From: Balamuthia mandrillaris | Lineage: Eukaryota > Discosea > Longamoebia > Balamuthiidae | Reading direction: 5' to 3' | Length of the DNA stretch: 27,820 nucleotides | NCBI GenBank assembly: GCA_031835245.1 | Contig: JAVKOQ010000557.1 | Span: forward strand, 1 to 27,820 | In this document: one piece after another, positions 21,762-27,820 of the stretch | Layout: the number at the start of each line of letters is the position of its first letter | Numbering within the stretch: position 1 is the stretch's first letter | Translations under genes and position numbers: made by a program | The notes under the pieces: generated by a model | Told to the model about the DNA's origin: nothing | What the model saw: only the letters and a program-made list of their open reading frames with translations | The model's database searches: none

Positions 21762-24001
21762 TCAAGAGACAGGAAGGATGTTGTTAAGAGTACCCTCCCG
21801 CAAGATATCAACAGGATGGAGTGCGTCCACTATGGATGGGTTTTTTGTGCAAGCAATGGAAAGAAGAAGAATGAGGTCGCCAAGCCCAAAGCCAAGAGCT
21901 GTTGACATGTCTGACAAGGTCACCATTGGAGGCGCGCCACTCATACTGCCGCTGGCAGAGGCACTAGGGGCAGATGAGGTCTCTGGTAACTGTTGGCTTC
22001 CAATGAACTCCAACAACACGTTGCTATGCGCATATAGCTCCTGCAATTTGTCTTCTACGTAGAGAAGGCACGCCTCTGAGGATAACCCTGTTTTGTGAAA
22101 CTCACTGATGGTCCACATGACAGAGTGAAGAAACTGTGAGTGGGCCACTGTGTCAACAAACACACCCCTATATTCACGGCCCTTCCTGCTTTGACAATCG
22201 TTATAAGTCATGAGTCTGCAACGTGGGAGAGGAGAGGAGGGAGGCCACACAACCATTTGAAGGGCTGCCTCGTGAGATTCCAAGGATTATAAGTTACAAG
22301 GTTACAGGTCCAGGAGTTAGTGTCGGCTATTATACACGAGGAGGAGCGAACGGTGGCTCGCGTTTGAGAGGAGGGCAGCAAAGGATGAGCAACTTGTGAC
22401 CTTAAGTCGTCTACCAATGCTGGAAACCAGCTGTGATGGTCCATCGAGTTCGCATCAGCCTTTGCTATTTGAGCTGAAGAGGCGATGGCATGAGCCTCCT
22501 CATTCTTGGTTGCGGCAAAACCTAACATAGTAAAGTCGCTGGAATAGCCTAGTTTCGAGTAGGCAGCACAGAGAGACCGAAAAAGACAACTGCAGGAAGC
22601 GTCCTGTAGATGCTTTGTCTTCGCAGCACTGACGCTACTGCTCCTCCCTCTGTTAGAGTTGCCATTGGTGTTGTTGCTTTCTGCTTTCTGGTGTCCATTG
22701 GATAAGTGGTCCTCTCCTCCGTTGTCGGGCATTAGAACCACATCAAGCTTGCAATTCGCACTTAATTCACAGGTTTTTAATCCCTTATATGTTGTTCCTG
22801 AAGTTTCTTGAGAGGTAGAGGTTGGTGTAGCAGTTGTGGTGGTTATAGGGTGAGGAAGAGAAGAAGGAGATAAGGAGCAAAGGTGTTCGATGCTGCGGTT
22901 GGAGTACAAGCAGGTAGGAGAGCAAGGTTGCCGCGACACAGCAGTGAGGTCGTGGCCTCGAATAAAATAGGTAAGCACGAATAAGAGGGCCTTAATAAGA
23001 GGCTCATCACTGCCCACAATGATCAATCGTGTAGCCTTGGTACACTTGCCAAAGCTACCGTTTAGAGTGTCGAGCTGATGAGCTATGGTACCGTTGGCGT
23101 ATTCCTTGTGTGGTGACTCCAGAGTTAAGATTGGGGATGAAGGTGAGGAGGGAGAGGGAGCTTGGCTAGTGGGCGAGGAAATGGATGTTAGCCAAGAAAG
23201 ATGGTTTGAAAGCAGGGATGTAATGAGCATGGTGAGGAAGAAGTTGTTTTTGGAATTGTCACACATGTCGTGCAGCTCTTGCAGGGCTTTCACCAGGCTT
23301 TGACTAAACCGCTCCTCACAACCGTTGTGACTTGTGATGGCCGCCCATAACGGATCCTTCATTGCGTGGTTAGAAGAGAGAGAAGAGAGAAGAGAGAAGA
23401 GAGAAGAGAGAAGAGAGAAGAGAGAAGAGAGAAGAGAGAAGAGAGAAGAGAGGGAAAAGATTTATCGACGGTACTTGAAGCCGCGGGGTGGCAAACAGTG
23501 CACAGAAAGCCCGCTGGTAAGACCTGACCGAGAAGGTTATCTTTGGGTCTTGTTGTAGAGCATAGACCCCAAGCAGAGGGACAGATGGTACCAATATTTC
23601 TCCACTGCCCGTACTCTGCAGATCCGGAAAATTAAGACACCAAATGGGTGATAAGAATGTAAAATGTTGATACCTCACTATTGAAAGGACGAAAATCGTT
23701 CGCGACCTCCTCACACAAGCGGGCCTTCAGAGAACTCAACAGTTTGTTGGCGTGATGGTTCAAAATGGGAAAGTGAGACAAAATAAGTCTCTTCAAACAG
23801 GGAATCTCCTCTGGGATGTAGAAGAACACTCCCAGACAAAATTTGATCTTCCTCCTTTCTTCGCCGTGGCCACTGCGTTGAAACTGGTTCCAAGTAATGA
23901 GCATTTAATCAAGCAAACATTTTGCAGTGCTCTCTCCTTCTCCTCTTCTTCTCTTCCTGCCTTCTCTCTTCTCTCTCTCTCTCTTCTCTTCTCTCTCTCT
24001 C

Positions 24002-24032
<31 letters not shown>

Positions 24033-24743
24033 TTTTGCTGAACCAAACTCAACGGTTAGAAGCAAACGTACACTTCGGCTGCGTAAACGATGTTGGTGGA
24101 GATGCTGAGCTGAGTGGTTATGAAGAGGCTCAGCAGCAGTTGCAGCAGCAGCTCTAAAGGCGATTATTTTGGTGAGCAATATCTTGCTGGGAGAGAGCGG
24201 TTGCGGCCCTGGCATCGTAGATGTGGAAAGAGGAGCGTAGGATGAAAAGGAAGAGCGTGAAGAAGAAGCAGAGGAAGAGGAACTAGAGGTAGCATCTGGC
24301 GAAGGAGGGTTGTAAATGAAATGCAACTTCGTGTTAGTGCCGAGGAATACCATTGGCATTGTTCCGAACATCATTTCACTCAACCATGGGGGCAGCTTCA
24401 GATGACAAATACCACCCGTCAGAACCGAGGAGGTTAGGAAGGGAGAGAGAAGAGACAGTATAGCCAAGAAAGAAGAGGAGAACAACGAAGAGACGAGAAT
24501 TACCTTTGCTTGGCGGGCCTTATGTGAGGTAGGGGAAGGAGAGGAGGGCAGAGCAGAAGGAGAAACAGCATGGGAATAAGCGTGAAAAGAGGGAAAGGAA
24601 TGCGAAGTGGTGGCGGTTGGCTTGCCCCGTGACTTGTCTTTATGGGAGGTGTCGGCGGTGGTGGTCTGTTGTTGGTGAGAGTCAAAGAGAAGCGTGTTGT
24701 TTTTGCTGTCTCCTTCTTGATATACCTGTTTGTTTAGTTGCAT
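21762..24743 (-). CDS. FNIP: Folliculin-interacting protein (FNIP/Lst4) homologue, DENN-type
   Basis: FNIP pairs with folliculin at the lysosome/vacuole to act on Rag GTPases and so links amino acids to TORC1. Minus-strand exons: A 24743-24504, B 24395-24072, C 23883-23674, D 23615-23475, E 23356 to about 22,300, and a last exon ending at 21,762; about 820 residues (human about 1,166). Family blocks in order: QVYQEGDSKNNTLLFDS (human IVYQDCERRGRNVLFDS), SEMMFGTMPMVFLG, RRKIKFCLGVFF, LSHFPILNHHANKL, FCALFATPRLQDPLWAAI, TRLIIVGSDEPL, LLFVLTYFIRG, CIIADTNSW, YVEDKLQELYAHSNVL and a last VTLSDMSTALG block. The exon E/last exon junction near 22,260-22,305 is unresolved: simple GT-AG pairs give 29-, 41- or 158-nt introns. 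The N-terminus may extend upstream of ATG 24743. Low-complexity linkers (Ser/Thr/Pro) and a (GA)n intron lie between the conserved blocks. Confidence 0.88.
23372..23453. repeat. AGAGAAG heptamer tandem repeat inside an FNIP intron
   Basis: About ten copies of a 7-bp unit. On the coding (minus) strand it reads CTTCTCT and forms an exceptionally long polypyrimidine tract in intron D/E (23,474-23,357), just before the AATGAAG acceptor. Confidence 0.85.
23930..24033. repeat. (CT)n microsatellite inside an FNIP intron
   Basis: Plus strand CT/CTCTTC, hence (GA)n on the coding minus strand, inside intron B/C (24,071-23,884). Unlike most repeat-filled introns here the coding strand is purine-rich. 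The arginine/glutamate-rich open frame across it is not protein. Confidence 0.8.
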
Positions 24744-24841
24744 TGTGTGTGAATGGCCAGCGTTGTTAGAAATGCAGCCAACCCGGTGCAAAAACCGGCA
24801 GAGGTTCACACAGGCGTCAGCGAGAGGAGCAGCAGAGCGAG

Positions 24842-24876
<35 letters not shown>

Positions 24877-25521
24877 ACACGCACGATGACCCGCACGTGC
24901 TCCTCCGATAACCGAGAAAGAGAAGGAGAGAGGCTGAGCAGAGGGTTGTGAACCAAAAGAAAAGGAAGGGCTATTAGTGTCAAACCTCGAAGCAAGCCAA
25001 GCAACAACCCAAGAGAGCAACGAACCTGTGTGTTTTTGGTTGTGGTAAGCCCGTTCGCTCCAGACCCAGCAGGTTAGACAGCTGCGACAACATGTGTTGT
25101 TGTGATGAGATGAGGTCTTTGACCTCTTATTTGTTCTTTCTTTCTTTCTTTCTTTTTTGAAGTTTCTCCAGCAGCAGCAGCAGCAGCGCGATGATTGCTG
25201 CTGCGGCGGAGAAGAGAGAGGATAGAGGATCTAAGGCCAGAAAGAAAGAAGAGTTTGGCCATTTTTTTGGTTGCTGCTGGAGGGGTCATATCTCCTCCAA
25301 CCACGCACACACACAAAAAAAAAAGGGGGGGAAGAGAGGTTCTACACACTTGCGCAAGCAAGCGTGAAGAAAGAGGCGCCTCTTTCTTTCTGGCCTTAGA
25401 TCCTCTGCTACCGAACCACCGCGGCTCTTCCTTCTCTGTGTTTGGTAGTTGTTGGTGCCACCGAAGAACTAGTTGGTTGCCTGTTTGCTTGGTGAAGGCG
25501 CTTAGCTACACTTCCGAAACG
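24744..25521. other. Divergent spacer FNIP-TRAPPC8 with simple repeats
   Basis: The 778-bp spacer should hold both promoters and 5' leaders, and perhaps an upstream FNIP exon. It contains (GA)n at 24,840-24,874, (TTTC)n at 25,135-25,156, (CAG)5 near 25,170-25,186, a G7 run near 25,325 and the long inverted repeat listed separately. The open frames across it are low-complexity. Confidence 0.6.
25224..25406. repeat. 25-bp perfect inverted repeat, arms 25224-25248 and 25382-25406
   Basis: The left arm begins AGAGGATCTAAGGCCAGAAA and the right arm is its exact reverse complement over 25 bp, with a 133-bp loop. It lies 116 bp upstream of the TRAPPC8 start codon, so the arms may be in its 5' leader. 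A matched pair of this length is not expected by chance in a 27.8-kb window. It could be an RNA hairpin, a small foldback element, or the trace of an inverted duplication. Confidence 0.85.
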
Positions 25522-27820
25522 ATGGAACCAGTGTGCGACCTCATACGGAGGACCTTTGTGCCAGTAGTGCTGGTGATTTGCAGCGAGGAAGCGGAGAAGC
25601 TGTGTGCCAGGAACAACCGCACCCTCGTGGAGCTGTTGGACTGTGTGCCGTTCCCTCCCCTGCAAGCCTCCATCAAAGCCGCCAACGATAAGGTCTACCA
25701 ACCCAGGGACTTTCAGTTCCGCTTCGTCGAACTCTCTCACTACTCCAAGAGTAGAGAGGTCATCGCTCAAGAGCTGTTTGATATTGTGGCCGACAGAAGT
25801 GCTGCTGACCTTGACCACTACGGCGAAGGTAGCTTTTACAAGATCAGGGATCGCACTGATGTGCCATTCTTTATCAAAGGTTCTCTCTCTTTCTCTCACT
25901 CTCTATTAACAAGCTGTTGCTCACGGCTACAATGCTCTATTCTGATGCATGCAGCCGGCAAAGGGCAGGAGCCAACACCTTGGTTTATTAATTACCGTAA
26001 ACACTTTCTTAACTCGATCGGTTTTCACGACCACCATGAATACTTCGACTATCCTATTGCCTGTTCGTCCTTTCTCTGCTCTCTTTCCTTTCTCTGCTCT
26101 CTCTGCTCTCCCTGAACTAAACATGGCCTACTCAATTCTGTATGAAAAAGGTGTTTTCGCAATATCATCAGCGGAGGCGGACCACACTAACACATTCCTG
26201 AAGCTGTACTCTCCACAAGGAGCACCACCACTCTTTCAAGGAGGATTTAGTGATCCAAACATCTCAAAGTTTCATCTCCTTTTGCATGACTCCAGAGACT
26301 TTGCTACAAGCCAGTCCGTACTTTATACATCTTGGCACTACCGCAGTCTTTATATACTTACCATCTCTAATTCCATTCTCGTATGTGTGCAGGGCAGAAA
26401 CAGCGATAAGCAACCTTCGCACAACTTTTGGCAAAGATTGTCATCTGCTGAAGCTGAACTCATTGCCTGATGCACAAAGAAACGAGGATGGGACTCTGCT
26501 GGCACAGCAGGATTGGGCTGAACTGCAACAATGGGTCTCCACTCTCACGATTAAAACAGTGGTCCCGCACTTGCAAGGTGTCATGCAGCGCCTCGAGGAG
26601 CAGCTCTCTCAGACTCGTAAAGGTATTGGCTTTCAAGTCAGCTCCCTTCTGAACATCAAATTTGGACGATCCAAAGCCAAGACTGCTTCTCCACCCACTC
26701 GCCATGGTACTTCCTCCGGCTCTGCTGAAACGGAGCAGGATGTCATCAACAAGACCGTTCGCCAGCTAGCTGACCTTCAGTTCATGTGTGGCATGTATGA
26801 CCTTGCCAAAGAAAACTATCGGGTTAGCTTCCTGCGCTGTTCCCTATTCGTTTTCCACCCCATTTCGAAATCATAAAATACTAAACATTACCAAACTGCA
26901 CCAAAAACAGCTATTGGGCATAGAGTACAAGTCCTTGAAGGACCCATTGGCGCAACGCAGTTACGCTGGTGTCCTCGAAATGACCGCATTGTGTATTCAG
27001 ATGCAACACACAACCACAGCCAGGCAAGTTGAAAGCAATTTGGAGCAGGCATTCCTTGGTTATCAGCGTAGCAACATTGCAGGACCTTACATGGTTCGCT
27101 GTGCTCTTTTTCTTGTTGAAACTTTGAAGAGTAAGCAGGCCTTCTATGATGCCTCTCTTACCCTTAAGCGGTGCTGCGTGGCCCTGCATTATGCTCTCTC
27201 TTGGGCTCAGCAGCAGGTGTCCTCCTACAACAGCAACAATACTTATCTATGTACTGCCCTTTTGGAAGAACAGGCTGCCTTTTGCCACCTCTACACGCAA
27301 CCGCCAGGGTAACACTCTTTCGTCGTTTCTCTTTCTCTGTATCTCTCTAAACCAATAATTTAACAAAACACGACGGCATGACGGGACAGCTTTCGGCGGT
27401 TTGTATACCATTTGGTAACTGCAGCAGAACATTTTGCAGCAGTACAACAGCTGAAACATGCGGTGAGATGTTGTAACACAGCTTACGGCGTCTACGAGGA
27501 ACGCGGATGGAGTCTAATCGAAGATACCCTTCATTTCAAGCTAGGGCGATATCAATTCCTATTAGGGGATGTAGAAGATTCCCTTACGTTCATGAAAAGG
27601 CTACTGCAGCACAGCAATCAACCAGCTCACATACAGAACTCCTATCTCCGAGAGTTTCTTCACATATACCAAGAAGCATTAGAACGGCGTCGCCTTCAAG
27701 AACAGTTCTTGATGGCGGCAAAGCAAACTACCACCTCTGCTCCCACTACCTCCCAACAATCTGATGCAACTATTCTCTCTTCCTCTTCTTCTTCGCACGC
27801 AGGACCATCAACAACTGGAC
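25522..27820 (+). CDS. TRAPPC8: TRAPPC8/Trs85 homologue, 5' part (gene runs off the right edge)
   Basis: Subunit specific to TRAPP III, a Rab1/Ypt1 exchange factor for ER-Golgi traffic and autophagosome formation. Exons: 25522-25879, 25955-26062, 26172-26313, 26393-26822, 26911-27308, 27390 onward; about 622 residues of an expected 1,300-1,400. Matches to human in order: FVPVVLVICSEEAEKL (SFVPCVAALCSDEAERL), EPTPWFINYRKHFLNSI (GPTPWYVSFRNHFLQSM), FHLLLHDSRD, CHLLKLNS, VVPHLQGVMQRLEEQL, QLADLQFMCGMYDLA, YAGVLEMTALC, LLEEQAAFC, RGWSLIEDTLHFKLGR and SYLREFLHIYQEA. Start ATG 25522 begins the family N-terminus. Donors include GTTCTC, GTTCGT, GTCCGT, GTTAGC and GTAACA. The final Ser/Thr-rich stretch before the edge is a poorly conserved linker. 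Confidence 0.95.

Noticed and set aside
21625-22062. 145-codon plus-strand frame after the kinase
   Set aside because: Its first part is the (TC)n tract and the rest is antisense to the well-supported FNIP C-terminus.
23793-25007. One 404-codon minus-strand open frame as a single protein
   Set aside because: It runs through two apparent introns and through (GA)n and (CT)n tracts that give RERERE and SLSLSL runs; only the parts with FNIP similarity were kept as exons.
25195-25521. N-terminal extension of TRAPPC8 from an upstream ATG
   Set aside because: The stretch is low-complexity and crosses the inverted repeat; family similarity starts at the ATG at 25522.

Overview
The window is nuclear DNA of a unicellular eukaryote. 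Seven gene-like units lie in the right half. Six are recognised housekeeping genes, split by short introns (29-190 nt) whose splice sites can be read directly. Intron donors vary (GTA, GTT, GTC and one GC), and many introns and spacers hold long (TC)n, (GA)n or CTTCTCT tracts. The protein kinase carries an N-terminal myristoylation-type signal instead of a PH domain, as in Dictyostelium PKBR1. Together with gene density and intron style this suggests an amoebozoan, possibly a free-living amoeba of the Acanthamoeba/Balamuthia type. That placement is inference, not proof.

Layout. Positions 1 to about 13,400 are a graveyard of repeats: broken Ty1/copia fossils on both strands (about 500-1,500 minus; 6,640-7,210 plus), broken Ty3/gypsy chromovirus fossils (8,100-8,940 plus; 9,370-10,180 plus; 10,590-11,440 minus), LTR-like repeats, a pair of direct repeats, short hairpin repeats and degenerate AATGGC-type tandem repeats. 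I see no convincing host gene there. From about 13,400 the DNA becomes gene-dense and richer in G+C.

Gene island, left to right: an unrecognised minus-strand coding region (13,404-about 15,006); PIGQ/Gpi1 (plus, 15,063-17,604, 8 exons); ZFPL1 (minus, 17,688-19,028, 5 exons), tail to tail with PIGQ; the small bc1-complex subunit UQCRQ/QCR8 (minus, 19,311-19,583, with an intron directly after its ATG); an AGC protein kinase (plus, 19,871-21,511, 6 exons), divergent from UQCRQ across a 287-bp spacer with a 16-bp CRE-type palindrome; an FNIP/Lst4 homologue (minus, 21,762-24,743), tail to tail with the kinase; and TRAPPC8/Trs85 (plus, 25,522 to beyond the right edge), divergent from FNIP.

Functionally, PIGQ starts GPI-anchor synthesis in the ER, ZFPL1 and TRAPPC8 work at the Golgi and in vesicle/autophagy traffic, FNIP works with folliculin in lysosomal nutrient signalling to TORC1, the AGC kinase is of the class that TORC and PDK1 activate, and UQCRQ belongs to the respiratory chain. 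They are separate transcription units, not an operon. The FNIP and kinase neighbourhood, the PKBR1-like kinase, the GC-AG intron, the palindrome and the long inverted repeat upstream of TRAPPC8 are the most notable signals.
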